From NCBI GenBank assembly GCA_030411725.1, contig MU839841.1, forward strand, positions 682,001 to 746,000: DNA of 64,000 nucleotides, read 5' to 3'. The translations under genes and the position numbers were made by a program. Source of the DNA: Echria macrotheca (Eukaryota > Ascomycota > Sordariomycetes > Sordariales > Schizotheciaceae). Position 1 is the first letter of the stretch. Every line of letters begins with the position of its first letter. This document shows, in pieces, positions 35,448 to 44,969 of the stretch. A model generated the notes under the pieces. It searched no databases and was not told the origin of the DNA. It saw only the letters and a program-made list of their open reading frames with translations.

Positions 35448-35847
35448 GCTCTTTACAGAGACACAAAAGGGTTGGATATATTTACTTAATGGATATATAC
35501 GGATATATATATACAATTGGATTCAGTATCCCGGCTGGGTTGGGTCAGCTCCTTTTCTTTTGTATGTGGGCCGGATGTGTTGGGGGATTGGATATATTAA
35601 AGAGGTCCTCTACTTAAATATTATTTGTGTTGAATTGTAAAAAGTCGAAGGCTTCCACCCCCTAAGGGGGTAAGCGGTCCCTCTACGACCTCTGTTTACA
35701 TACTATACCACTTTATGATTACCTGATAGACGGGTACAGCGAAAGGAAGTATTCCGCAAGCATTCCTCATCACTCGAATACCACTTGTCATACGGAATAC
35801 ATGATATTAAATAGCTGCCACTACACCAATCCGAGCTGAATACACGT
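35448..35847. other. Convergent 3' intergenic region DGAT1 / STE14
   Basis: About 400 bases between two stop codons. It contains AT-rich UTR-like sequence with a run of ATATAC-type repeats (35490-35520). No gene is seen. Confidence 0.6.
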
Positions 35848-36888
35848 CTACGGACACAACGGAATCTTGGTCCCAACCTTCCTCCGATAATCCACATACT
35901 CCTCCCCGAAAAACCGCACCAAAAACTCCTCCTCATGCCGGATCCGACTACTAAAAAACCTCCACAGCACCGCCGCGTACCCCACAAAACAGACCAGATT
36001 CCCCAGGACCAGCTGCGTGCCCAGCGCCCACCAGAAAAACCCAAAATAGCTCGGATGCCGCAGCCTCCCATAAATCCCCGTCGTGACCAGCACGTGGCCC
36101 GAGCTGCGCCGGTGCTGAACCATGTGATTAAAGCTAGGCCCGGCCTGGATCATGGCGACGCTGCGGACCGTCTGGCCCGTCGCCACCAGCAAGATGCCGA
36201 GGAAACAGAGCACCGAGCCGCTGTGCAGCGGCGCCCAGGAGCGGTCGGGCCAGAGGACGTTGGTGACCAAGCACTCGAGCGTGGCGACGCTGTGGGCGAT
36301 GGCGTAGCCTGGCCAGTTGGAGGTCAAGAGGAATGAGCTGACCTCGGCGACGCGCGTGTTGTAGGCGGCCGTTGTCCAGAATTCGAGGAAGTGGAAGAGC
36401 GACAGGGCCCCGAGGAAGAAGGGGAGACGCCAGAGCGGGCTGTCGGTGAAGACGGCTATGTAGCCGATGGAGATGATGCTTATGGCGAGGGCGATGCCGA
36501 GACAGAAAGACCGGAGGGCGATACCGGCTAGGGATTTGGGCTGGTGGGGGAAGTAGATGAAGTCGGGCGAGTGCGAGTTGGATGTTGAGCGGGCGGTCGG
36601 GCTGAGAACGGGGAGGGTCATGTCAGCGTCTTGGACGGGGTCTAGTTCGTCTTCTCCCCGAGTCTGGGTGTGGGATCCGTTTGGTGAGAGTGAAAGTGAA
36701 GAAGCACGGGTCCGGGTGTCGATGGCCGAGGGCATGTCACGGGTACGTCGACGTTGACGAGCGGTACATGCTTCACGACCGTTGACCCGTGGCGGCGCTT
36801 CATCATGGTTTCTCTGGACGGGATACACGGCTGGAATGGAATATCGCCTTCTGGAAGTAGTACATGCCGCAATAGGGTCCGCCATCAT
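35848..36888 (-). CDS. STE14: Protein-S-isoprenylcysteine O-methyltransferase (ICMT)
   Basis: A single exon of 346 aa from the first ATG (36888). A start at Met52 (36735, MPSAIDTRTR) would give 295 aa, closer to typical fungal Ste14. The extra N-terminus is Arg-rich and unmatched. Several membrane helices run from about residue 120 to 240. The ICMT signature follows: GHVLVTTGIYGRLRHPSYFGFF (264-285, with RHPSYFG at 277-283), then a re-entrant helix pair and FGEEYVDYRRKVGTKIP near the C-terminus. The enzyme methylates the exposed cysteine carboxylate of farnesylated or geranylgeranylated proteins (pheromone, Ras) at the ER membrane, using SAM. No intron was needed. Confidence 0.93.
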   Translation of the reverse strand: MMADPIAACTTSRRRYSIPAVYPVQRNHDEAPPRVNGREACTARQRRRTRDMPSAIDTRTRASSLSLSPNGSHTQTRGEDELDPVQDADMTLPVLSPTARSTSNSHSPDFIYFPHQPKSLAGIALRSFCLGIALAISIISIGYIAVFTDSPLWRLPFFLGALSLFHFLEFWTTAAYNTRVAEVSSFLLTSNWPGYAIAHSVATLECLVTNVLWPDRSWAPLHSGSVLCFLGILLVATGQTVRSVAMIQAGPSFNHMVQHRRSSGHVLVTTGIYGRLRHPSYFGFFWWALGTQLVLGNLVCFVGYAAVLWRFFSSRIRHEEEFLVRFFGEEYVDYRRKVGTKIPLCP

Positions 36889-37420
36889 GAACGCGGCAAG
36901 GCTAGGTCGTTATAGGTTGTGGAGGAAGGGGGGATAGGAAAGTTCAGAATTGAAGAAGACAGAAAAAGCTGTTGAAGCTGAAGGAACAGAACCACCTACT
37001 TGGGAGGAGACCAGTGTTGGTGAGATGCAGCTTCCATTTTAGCCTTGGCCTATTCTTAGGGCGAGACGGGCTGGGAAGGAGTACAAGGACGGCTTCGGTT
37101 GTGAAGCCTTTGGTTGAAGCCGGGCTTCGACGCGAGACAAAGCCTGGCCGACGGGCTATATTTGTGTTTTCTTCAAGAAAACGCCATTCCCCGCATCTTA
37201 TTTGTCTGCTGTTTCTTGGCTTGGCCTTGGCGATGTCTACACAGTAAGAATGTTGGGGAGGTTGCCGGCGCGAGATGTCGGTCGTCGATTGTGGTTCTGC
37301 AGGTGATCAGCCGCAGCTGTCAGGTCCAGCTGTCGGTGGCCCGTGACAGGGTCGGATTCCCCGCCAGCCCCGTTATGACGCAATTCCCGCTGGTTGCATG
37401 CTCCTCTTCAAAAACACAGG
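36889..37420. other. Intergenic between STE14 and the TMEM170-like gene
   Basis: About 530 bases: the STE14 promoter and the 3' flank of the next minus-strand gene. Short plus-strand frames here have no support. Confidence 0.55.
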
Positions 37421-37957
37421 CTACAGCCCGCCCTGGATGGTAAACGACGACACGATAAGTACCAGCACGTTAACCCATCCCCAGACAAAGGGTACCCAGG
37501 TCGACATGGTGAAGTTCCCCGTGACGTAGCTTGCTCCAACGCTGCCGAGGTCCGTCAGCACATAATTCTCGGCCGAAACGAAGGACAAACATTAAACCAA
37601 CCACGCTTCCAGCCATTAGGGCCTCGACACCAGCTACAAAAATGTAGGCTAACGGAACGAGCCAGAGGTACCTCCAGTTGCGCCGCTTCTTGCCAACCTG
37701 CATCAGCAGGGCAATTCCGGCGGCGCCGAGATGGAAGAGCCCGTAGAGAATCAGGGTCCAGAGGAGAATGAAGCGCCAAATGTCTGTTACGGTATACAGA
37801 CTCCATTGGGGGTCCTGTGGGGGAATGTGGAGTGAGGGAAAGGGCGGCGTCGTGTATCCCGGAGGAGCGCTGTCTCGTCGGACCTGTCTGCGCATCCGTG
37901 TCAGCTGTATTGCTTATGAGTGGCATAAGAGAGACGACCGTACCGTGGCTCCTCCAT
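37421..37957 (-). CDS. TMEM170-like integral membrane protein
   Basis: Predicted 143 aa in three exons: 37957-37944 (only MEEP plus two bases of Arg5), 37887-37591 and 37541-37421. Introns are 56 and 49 nt, each with a CTGAC branch site. The spliced protein has a short Pro-rich N-terminus (PPFPSLHIPPQDPQW), then a helix at about 40-66, another at about 78-103, and a third near the C-terminus (about 117-137, ending QGGL). This three-helix layout with the WSLYTVTDIWRFILLW entry matches the TMEM170 family. Animal members shape the ER and nuclear envelope. The function in fungi is unknown. The gene is head-to-head with PEX8, with only 239 bases between start codons. Confidence 0.72.
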
Positions 37958-38196
37958 ACTGGCCGATTCGCGGCTTGAGTTAAGTTGGCTGTGTTGTTGC
38001 AAGCTTCGAGTCGAATTGTTCGGCTTGTGTTTGGCGAGCATCAGTTGGAAATACAAGGGTGGCCGTGGAGCTTGGTTCCTGCATATGATGCATAAATGCA
38101 TACCTCGGCCCAAGCCGGCGCGACAACGCCCTCAGCTTGATCTCAGATGGATGCAGGCACTAGCTGCCCTCCAAAACTGGCCCCGAGACAATCGCG
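37958..38196. promoter_or_regulatory. Short bidirectional promoter TMEM170-like / PEX8
   Basis: Only 239 bases separate the two divergent start codons, so both core promoters and leaders must overlap or abut here. No strong TATA box was seen. Confidence 0.4.
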
Positions 38197-40260
38197 ATGT
38201 CGATCGACCGACTCCTCACGTCGGTCCTGCGACTGTATCAGGACGTCCACGACGATGCCCGGACCGAGCAGATCTTCTCGACCACAACGCTCCTGTTGAC
38301 CAATCTCGCAAATCCGCTAAATGTGTCGCTTCTTGTATCTCAGCTTCTCTCGGCGCCGGCAATATGGGATCGCGGCGATGTCATGCGCACGTCCTACCGC
38401 ATCATCAGCATCTTCAACACGGCCGCAATCCACGTCCATCGCCGCGATGTCGAGAGCAAGAAGGCCTTCAACTTCAAGCCTAGTGCCAGCCTACACACAG
38501 AAGCCTGGACCTCTGCCGTTATCAAGGGCGCCGACGACTCGTCCAGCAGGTGGAAACATGTGTTGGTGCTGTCGGGCATCCTGATGGGCTTGGAGGGCAA
38601 CCAGAGGCAATCGCTGGGCTGGGGGATGCGCAAGACCCTGCAGCAGGCCGTTGTTACTGCTGCCAACCTGGCCCTCCGTGGCGACCCCAAGGAACCAGTA
38701 CCCGCGCCTCCCGGTCCTGTGGTGATGGCACTGAACTATGCCTTCCCGCTGCTGTCCGAGTCACGGCACGCCTTGGACTGCGACGCCCTAGTGCCGGCTG
38801 CAACAGCCGCGGCTTTTGATAGCGACGGACTCGAAGATGGCCTGTTCCTGGGAGCCATCGACCTGGATGTGAGACAGGCGGAAGAAAAGTTCATGTGGCC
38901 CGAGTCATCACCATCGTTCCTCCATCTCGGCCAGCTGGAACAAAAACCGCTGGTGTCCGGACTCGGCCCGCTCTCTAAACTGCTTGGTCACGCGATTCGA
39001 CATGCTCGGGATACTCAGGTCGTCTTACAAGCACAGGACGACATGGTGCAGTTCACAGAACGCCTATTACAACACTGGCAGGGGAACAAGTTCTCCGAGG
39101 TCGAGATCTCCGAGGAGGCGATATACCTTACTCCCGAGACCATCCAGACGACGTGGACCGTCTTGTGGCAGCTACTGAAGAAAATCATGTACGGCGTCGT
39201 GGCCATGCTGCATCCCATCGTTTCGCGGAGTCTTCTCGATCCGCGGATGAGGAACCACGCCATGTCACCCGTCATCGCTACCAAGTCCCTCGCCATCTTG
39301 CGGAATCTGTACTTCATCTCGTCCCGGAACGGGAGCGATGCCTTCCAGGTGTACAGCTTCACCTATCTTACCTCGCTTGACAATCTCTCACGATACCCCG
39401 ATGCCTCGGCGTCTTTTCTCCGCTCCATCCGACCTGCCAACCCAGGGGCAATACCCCCGCACCCGCTACACAGAACACTCGACCTGTTCTACCTCAATGT
39501 GGCCGAACATCTTCCATTGCATCTCGCCCCGGAGGCCTGCGATGCGCTCATCATACAGCCCGCCGTTGCCTATCTGACGCACTCGACCCCTCTTTCACCC
39601 CGGATGATGGAGCTTTTTGAGGCTGCACACAGCGCTGTCCTCTCGGTCTTTTCGTGTCCACACAATGCTTCCATCACAGTCGGTCTCGTGCCGTTCTACG
39701 CCGAGACGCTTTTCTCGTCATTCCCCTCATACATCTCACCCCGACAGTTCCGTGTGGCCTTCAAGACGGTTATGCAGATTCTGTCGCCGCCTTTCCCAAT
39801 ATCGGCGAGCCACCCCCATCTCGCTGAGACGCTGCTGGAGATGGTGCGTTTCCGCTCTACTACAGCAGGCAAGACGCCTCTTCCTCCCGGCCGTGATGAG
39901 CAGCAAGTGGCCGTACCAGAACCGGTATCGGAGCAGAGCACGCTCGTGTTGACCCTCATTGACTCATTACCGTTTTTGCATCTGGGGATTTTTGAGGAGT
40001 GGATGACGCTCACGGCGCTTGCTGTGAACGAGATTGCGGATGCCGGTATGCGGGAGACAGCGAAAAGACGGTTCTGGGACGTTCTTAGTAGCGGTGAGAT
40101 GGACGTGGAGAGATCGGCCATCGGGGTGGCGTGGTGGGGGACAAAGGGGGGGAGGGAAGCTGTTCTGTACGGCGGGAGGGGCTTGATACCGGAGGACCGG
40201 TTCATGATGAGCGGGGCGATCGTGGCCGATGCTGCAGGCAAACCGGAGAGCAGGTTATAA
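38197..40260 (+). CDS. PEX8: Peroxin Pex8 (importomer bridge), with C-terminal PTS1
   Basis: A single exon of 687 aa. The N-terminus MSIDRLLTSVLRLYQDVHDDARTEQIFSTT and the Leu/Ala-rich alpha-helical body match filamentous fungal Pex8 as I know the family. The last three residues are Ser-Arg-Leu, an accepted type 1 peroxisomal targeting signal, which Pex8 carries in several species. No clear N-terminal PTS2 was seen. Pex8 sits on the matrix side of the peroxisomal membrane and links the docking (Pex13/14) and RING (Pex2/10/12) complexes. Three features agree: peroxin-like length, helical repeat-like composition and a PTS1 tail. The protein family assignment rests on memory, not on alignment. 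Confidence 0.8.
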   Translation: MSIDRLLTSVLRLYQDVHDDARTEQIFSTTTLLLTNLANPLNVSLLVSQLLSAPAIWDRGDVMRTSYRIISIFNTAAIHVHRRDVESKKAFNFKPSASLHTEAWTSAVIKGADDSSSRWKHVLVLSGILMGLEGNQRQSLGWGMRKTLQQAVVTAANLALRGDPKEPVPAPPGPVVMALNYAFPLLSESRHALDCDALVPAATAAAFDSDGLEDGLFLGAIDLDVRQAEEKFMWPESSPSFLHLGQLEQKPLVSGLGPLSKLLGHAIRHARDTQVVLQAQDDMVQFTERLLQHWQGNKFSEVEISEEAIYLTPETIQTTWTVLWQLLKKIMYGVVAMLHPIVSRSLLDPRMRNHAMSPVIATKSLAILRNLYFISSRNGSDAFQVYSFTYLTSLDNLSRYPDASASFLRSIRPANPGAIPPHPLHRTLDLFYLNVAEHLPLHLAPEACDALIIQPAVAYLTHSTPLSPRMMELFEAAHSAVLSVFSCPHNASITVGLVPFYAETLFSSFPSYISPRQFRVAFKTVMQILSPPFPISASHPHLAETLLEMVRFRSTTAGKTPLPPGRDEQQVAVPEPVSEQSTLVLTLIDSLPFLHLGIFEEWMTLTALAVNEIADAGMRETAKRRFWDVLSSGEMDVERSAIGVAWWGTKGGREAVLYGGRGLIPEDRFMMSGAIVADAAGKPESRL

Positions 40261-40736
40261 CGGGTGATGAAACGTTGCCGAGCTGTTGGGGTGGACAGCT
40301 CAGGGGCTGTGAGCCGTAGGAGCCGATGCCGGCGTCCGGTGGTATCTGTCTGGTTGATTACCTGTTATTGCGTCAGTCGCAACACCACACATTACAGCAG
40401 AGCCATTGAGGTTCAATACAGAGGATAGCGATAAGCGAGAGAATGTTACACTTGCCATATCGAGGAAGGGCAGTGGTTGGGTCAGGGGTTACTCGCGATG
40501 TCGCTCGAGGGCTGTTGGGGTTGCCTTGTGTCTACCATGGATACCGAGGCAACAGGACGGTGTTACTTGGATCGTCTATGTATAAAAGCGCTGTCCCCTG
40601 ATGCTTCGATGGGGATGTAGCCAGCGTATTGAACACTTTGAGCTCCATTTAACTGAACATCTTGAACTCCACCAAACCAGCATTTGTATACCTACCATAC
40701 TACACAACGTCCGCATCTCCAAGTTGAAACTTCAAC
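40261..40736. other. Intergenic downstream of PEX8
   Basis: About 480 bases: the 3' flank of PEX8 and then promoter-like sequence with a TATA box at 40581 ahead of the next putative gene. Confidence 0.5.
40581..40588 (+). promoter_or_regulatory. TATA box (TATAAAAG)
   Basis: A consensus TATAAAAG lies about 150 bases upstream of the ATG at 40737. It supports a plus-strand transcription unit starting near 40610-40620. Confidence 0.5.
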
Positions 40737-41143
40737 ATGTCTGCCCCCGAGGTATGCCCTCCTCCCCTTTCACCCCCTTACACCACCATACAACTCTCTC
40801 AACCACCCCATACACACATATATACACGTCCCACATCTTCAGAATAATAGGTACCTTACTAAAAATGGCAAAAAAAAGTCAACCGACCCAGTCACTACCG
40901 GAATTGCAGGCGAACCCGCCGATACCTGTCCCTGCGACCATCCCCCCTCTTCCACGGCCAAGGGCCAGGAGAAGAGGAAGAATAAGAAGAACAAGGTCAG
41001 TTTGGCTGCTCAGGTGGTCGGTGGTGGTGGTGGTGAGGGTCAGGAGGGAGAGGGTCAGGAGGAGGAAGAGGAGGATGAGGAGTTGGGTGAGGAGGGGGGT
41101 GTTGCTGCGGGTGAGAAGAAGAAGGGTGGGAATAAGGTGCTTG
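40737..41143 (+). CDS. Putative small acidic/Lys-rich protein, 3' end uncertain
   Basis: A tentative model. Exon 1 (40737-40751) codes MSAPE. A 127-nt intron with donor GTATGC, branch TACTAA and an A-rich acceptor ends at 40878. Exon 2 (40879-41143) begins STDPVTTGIAGEPADTCPCDHPP, then a Lys-rich block (KGQEKRKNKKNK), a Gly stretch and an E/D-rich run. A GTATGT donor follows at 41144. A 3' exon starting at 41662 would end the protein at once (Asp-stop); another acceptor at 41325 leads into low-complexity sequence. The ending is therefore unresolved. The TATA box at 40581 supports a gene. No family was recognised, and the remaining window to 42.4 kb is repeat-rich. Confidence 0.35.
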
Positions 41144-41693
41144 GTATGTTCTTTTTTCTGTTTTTTGTTATTATTATCTTGGTTGGATTGGGCTTTCTCA
41201 CTCCCTCTTTCTTTCTTTGCCTACCTACCTTACCTGGTTTGGTCGAGAGAGAGACATATTGGCTCACCCTTACCCTTATACCCTCCTACGCCTCTAACCC
41301 CTTTTTTTCCTCCTGGGTCTCACAGTGGTAATGTTCACCATCACTCCCCCGCCCTCATCCCTTCTCCCTATCCAATCCTCACTTTCCTCGTCCTATCCCG
41401 CGCGTCCCAACCAAACATCCACACATCCACACATCCACACACACACACACACAGAAAACCACCCCTCCTGCAAACCTCCATTTTCAAACACCCCATCTCC
41501 TTCCTCTCCCTCTCCACCCCCCCACACAACACACCATCAACATACAGATACCCTCTCTCAGCAACATACCTTCCTACCCAGCCAAAGACTTGTTCAAAAA
41601 AAAAAAAAAAAAAACCCCCCAATCAGAAACTAACGACTGACCGACTGACCAACTAACGCAGACTAAGCCCCCTCAACGACTACCAATCCCCCC

Positions 41694-41729
41694 ATCACCC
41701 CCATCACCCCCATCACCCCCATCACCCCT
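41694..41729. repeat. 9-bp minisatellite (ATCACCCCC x4)
   Basis: Four tandem copies of ATCACCCCC, the last with one change, lie in a C-rich stretch. It is short and near perfect, so probably recent. Confidence 0.9.
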
Positions 41730-42009
41730 CTCCCCACTCCAATGCTAGGTCTGGACCCCGAGGGGGACACCCCTTCTGAAATAGTCTAGCTGTCGAGGCC
41801 ATGAAGGAATGCTTTGTTCTTTTCCTTTTTCGTCTTAGGTATTCTTCTTTTTCTTCTTCTCAGGGTGGTGGTGGTGGTATCAGCTTTGGTGGTGCCGGTG
41901 GTGGTGGTGAGAAAAGGACGGGGAGAGGGAGAGGAGGATGGGGAAAGGGAGCGGCAAGGAGGAAGAAGGAAGGGGAAGGGATAAATCATGATCCATGGGG
42001 TATTTTCTG

Positions 42010-42405
42010 GTGGTGGTGGGATGTGAACGGGGGTTCATGGATTTCTTCTAGATTTGCTTTTTTTTAGAAAAATAAAAAAAGAAGGGTGGTTAGACTTTGG
42101 TGTTTACTGTTTGTGTGGTTCATGATGTGAATTACTCTTTGGGGTTGTTGATTTGCCTGTCTTGGACTGGATGTATTTTTGAAGGGCTTGACATGAGATA
42201 TAGTGCTAATGCTGGTGGTGGTAGTGGCAGCGTTATGGTTTGGTGGTGAGTACGAGGAGGGTCAGGGAGGGGGGTTATATGATTTCAGGGGTCTGATGGG
42301 GATGGGCGTTCTTGGATTGGACAGCTGCTTTTTGTGGAAAAGGAAATGGAAAACAGGAAGGGTGGGTAGACCTTGGTGGTTACAATGTTTGTGTGATTGA
42401 TGGTT
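42010..42405. repeat. Diverged direct duplication, units about 100 bp and about 270 bp apart
   Basis: The segment around 42080-42128 (gaagggtggttagactttgg then tgtttgtgtggttcat) recurs around 42356-42404 (gaagggtgggtagaccttgg then tgtttgtgtgattgat). Weaker similarity extends about 50 bases upstream of each copy. It has no coding meaning and looks like an old local duplication. Confidence 0.5.
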
Positions 42406-42437
42406 GGGAGTGGCTGTCTAGACTAGGTCTATCGTAG

Positions 42438-42439
<2 letters not shown>

Positions 42440-42472
<33 letters not shown>

Positions 42473-42620
42473 GGGGGGGGGGGGGGGTGGGGGGGGACAA
42501 TATTAGGAGATAAACACCCCGGGGAGTGTTTTGGGGNNNNNNNNNNGCCGCGCCCCCCCCCCCCCCCGCCCCCCCCCCCCCCCCCCGCGCCCCCCCCCCC
42601 CGCCACCGCCGCGCCCCCCC
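42440..42620. other. Assembly gap (N10) inside homopolymer artefacts
   Basis: A T run of 32 bases (42440-42471) is followed by G16, T, G8, a short mixed stretch, ten Ns (42537-42546) and then runs of C broken by single G/A. Poly-T changing to poly-G and poly-C at a contig end is typical of short-read dropout. The true sequence and length here are unknown, and any feature across it is unreliable. Confidence 0.92.
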
Positions 42621-43203
42621 GGGCTAATTCGCTCTGGACTAGATGCGTCGTAGAGCAGCCGGGTGAGTTGTTGGAGGGATTGATAAGAAACCTCCTCCCT
42701 CCCTCCAGCCGCCTGGAGGCGAATGTCTCCATGACCACCTTACCATAAGGACCCAACGATCCAGAGTATCAGGTCTAACCAATGGCTAAGCAGGGATGCA
42801 ACCCAACAAGAAACTGTGGGATAAAGCCACAGGATTGGAGAAAGGAGTCCATCGTAATTACTGTTATTATAATTCATAGCCAGCTTGAGTTCACCATCAG
42901 GCCCCAGAACTTGACACTTCGACTTGGTGATCACAACGATTTCCCCAGCCAACTGGACTCTGAACGCCCGGCCACGTAAAAGCTACAACACTTTGAACAC
43001 AGTGATTCATTCCGACAGCGAGTAAATCCCCAGGCAAGTCATGAATTTATTAACATCTGCTCTCGAGTGTTGATCTGCAACACGCCAAACAAAAATATGG
43101 AACTTGTTCCACAAAATCATCTTCCCCCGAGTTTAATATGCTCTCAAACGCTAATCGGGTATCATATGCTATGTAACGCGCCCTCCAATGACCAAAACCC
43201 CAT

Positions 43204-44637
43204 TCATATCAATATAGAATCGTCATTCCCAAAATCATGATTCAGCTTCACAATCTCAGCCCCCCAGTCATACCCCTGCTGGTCCGCGTCGCCTTCACCC
43301 ATCCCAGACCAGGCCGGCCCCCCCAACTCCAGCAACGGGTCAACCGGAAACGCAGAAACCACCATATCAGCATGCTCGTTCTGCATGTGCTTGTCTAGCT
43401 CCGAGTGTCGAACAAACCGGGCCGGACAGCCTTCCACAGTACACAAGACGCTATACTTCGAGACAACCCCCATCAGCTCATTAGGATCAGGCAGTTCCGT
43501 CGATATGGTGTACGTCTTGGGTGGCCGCCGTCGCCCGAGATGCACGAACCGGATGTGTTCCTCCAGTTTCGACTTGCTATAGAACTCCTGGCCGCACCCC
43601 TCCTCCTGCCAGTTCCAATCCGTAATATCTTCAACCCCAAAGGTGTCGACCTCTCCACACTTGAACCTCATACCCTGGTGGGCAGTTCGGATGTGCGTGT
43701 ACAGATTCGACTTGCGCGTAAATGTCTTGTTGCACCCCTCCCACTCACACGGCACCGTCTTGCGTTCCTCTAGTGAAGTGCCCGAGTGAAGCATGTCGAT
43801 ATGTTTCTCCAAGTGGCTGTCGCTGCGGCACTTGGCGTCACAAAACGGACAAGCGATATGTTCCCGCTTCATGTGGTTCTCCAGCAGGGCCATGGTCGTG
43901 AACCCCACTCGATGTGATTCGCCGTCATCGTCTTCTTCCTTCGCGCACTCGTCGCACCAGAACTTGAGCTCGCCGTGTTCCCTCTGGATATGCCGTCTCA
44001 GGGCGCCCGCGGTATCAAACCCACTCTTGCAGCCGCCATTGTTGCAAACAAAGGCAGACTCGCCGAGATGGACCGTCCGGATATGCCGTTGCAGAGTCTG
44101 GTGCTTCCGGAAGCTCTGGTTGCAACCCTCGTAGTCCCGACATCTAAACCGCTCCGCCCCCTCGTGGACGGCGGCATGGCGACGGAGCCTCGTGGCCGTG
44201 ACGAATGACTTCCCGCAGTCCGGCACCTCACATGTGTACCTCTTCTCGTGGGTATGCGTGCCTTTGATGTGCTGAGCGAGATGCTTCTCTTCGAGATAGT
44301 CCTTCCCGCAGCCCTCGTAGGGACATCGGAATGCTCGGTCGTTGGTGTGAGATCGGAGGTGGGCGGTCAGGCGGGCTGGGCGGTTGAAGGTCTTGTCACA
44401 CCCGGGGAATGTGCACGGTATAGTCTTAAGGTCGGACGGAAACTTTCTAGAGGCCCGCGTCGAGGCCGTGATGGTTGTTGCCGGGGCGGTCTGGGTCGGG
44501 CGGACCGTAGACGCAATCGTGCTGTCGGCCCCTGAGAATACTGAGCCGCTGTCGGCACCATCATCTCCCGATGCTGAATCTGTGATTTTGTTCTTTTTGA
44601 GGGCATTGTCGCCCTGATCTTCGGCCCTTCGCTTCAT
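43204..44637 (-). CDS. TFIIIA: Transcription factor IIIA (C2H2 zinc-finger protein)
   Basis: 477 aa from the second in-frame ATG (MKRRAEDQGDNALKK); an upstream ATG at 44670 would add 11 residues. The N-terminus (1-75) is disordered and Ser/Thr-rich. An array of nine to ten C2H2 fingers follows from about residue 80. Early ones have the TFIIIA style (CTFPGCDKTFNRPARLTAHLRSH; CPYEGCGKDYLEEKHLAQH; CEVPDCGKSFVTATRLRRH). One finger is stretched by an acidic insert (CDECAKEEDDDGESHRVGF), and the next has the short CPFC form. TFIIIA binds the internal control region of 5S rRNA genes and recruits TFIIIC for RNA polymerase III. No intron is present. The gene is head-to-head with RPB6. Confidence 0.88.
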   Translation of the reverse strand: MKRRAEDQGDNALKKNKITDSASGDDGADSGSVFSGADSTIASTVRPTQTAPATTITASTRASRKFPSDLKTIPCTFPGCDKTFNRPARLTAHLRSHTNDRAFRCPYEGCGKDYLEEKHLAQHIKGTHTHEKRYTCEVPDCGKSFVTATRLRRHAAVHEGAERFRCRDYEGCNQSFRKHQTLQRHIRTVHLGESAFVCNNGGCKSGFDTAGALRRHIQREHGELKFWCDECAKEEDDDGESHRVGFTTMALLENHMKREHIACPFCDAKCRSDSHLEKHIDMLHSGTSLEERKTVPCEWEGCNKTFTRKSNLYTHIRTAHQGMRFKCGEVDTFGVEDITDWNWQEEGCGQEFYSKSKLEEHIRFVHLGRRRPPKTYTISTELPDPNELMGVVSKYSVLCTVEGCPARFVRHSELDKHMQNEHADMVVSAFPVDPLLELGGPAWSGMGEGDADQQGYDWGAEIVKLNHDFGNDDSILI

Positions 44638-44969
44638 TTTGGCGTTGTCGAGGCATGTAGTAAACCGCACTCTTGGAAAACGGCAGATTGAATTGGCCGC
44701 GAACTTTTTTGTGGGTGCGGTGGCCGGCAGGCAAAGGCGGTCACCAACACCTACGTTTCTGATTCGTCCAAACGCAAAGCCAGCCTTGCAGCGCTGGCCC
44801 CGCCTAAATTATTTTCTGCAGGCCCGCTCAGCCGCCCGCATTCAAGACTGAAGCCCGCCACTTTTCACGAACAAAGCAACACTCGTACATCGCAACCGAT
44901 CGCGGCCAACTACCGTCTCAGCAACTCAAACATCTCGTCTAAAAGAGCAAATCTTACCAAGTAACAATC
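44638..44969. promoter_or_regulatory. Bidirectional promoter TFIIIA / RPB6
   Basis: 332 bases separate two divergent start codons of genes that both serve RNA polymerase III. No TATA box was obvious. The interval is mostly GC-rich leader-like sequence. Confidence 0.45.

Larger units (their letters stand above)
41144..43203. other. Simple-repeat-rich region with an assembly gap
   Basis: About 2 kb with no convincing coding exon. It contains CA repeats (41434-41452), a 9-bp minisatellite, GGT-rich tracts (41866-41910), a diverged internal duplication (about 42010-42400), a T32 run followed by G runs, ten Ns, C-rich homopolymers, and then ordinary sequence to the end of the TFIIIA gene. Frames such as 41801-42067 are Gly/Trp runs read from GGT/TGG repeats. 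Confidence 0.6.

Noticed and set aside
41801..42067. Gly/Trp-rich frame
   Set aside because: Product of GGT/TGG simple repeats rather than a protein.
42440..42620. Homopolymers as a biological repeat
   Set aside because: Sits at an N10 gap and looks like read dropout, not a natural tract.
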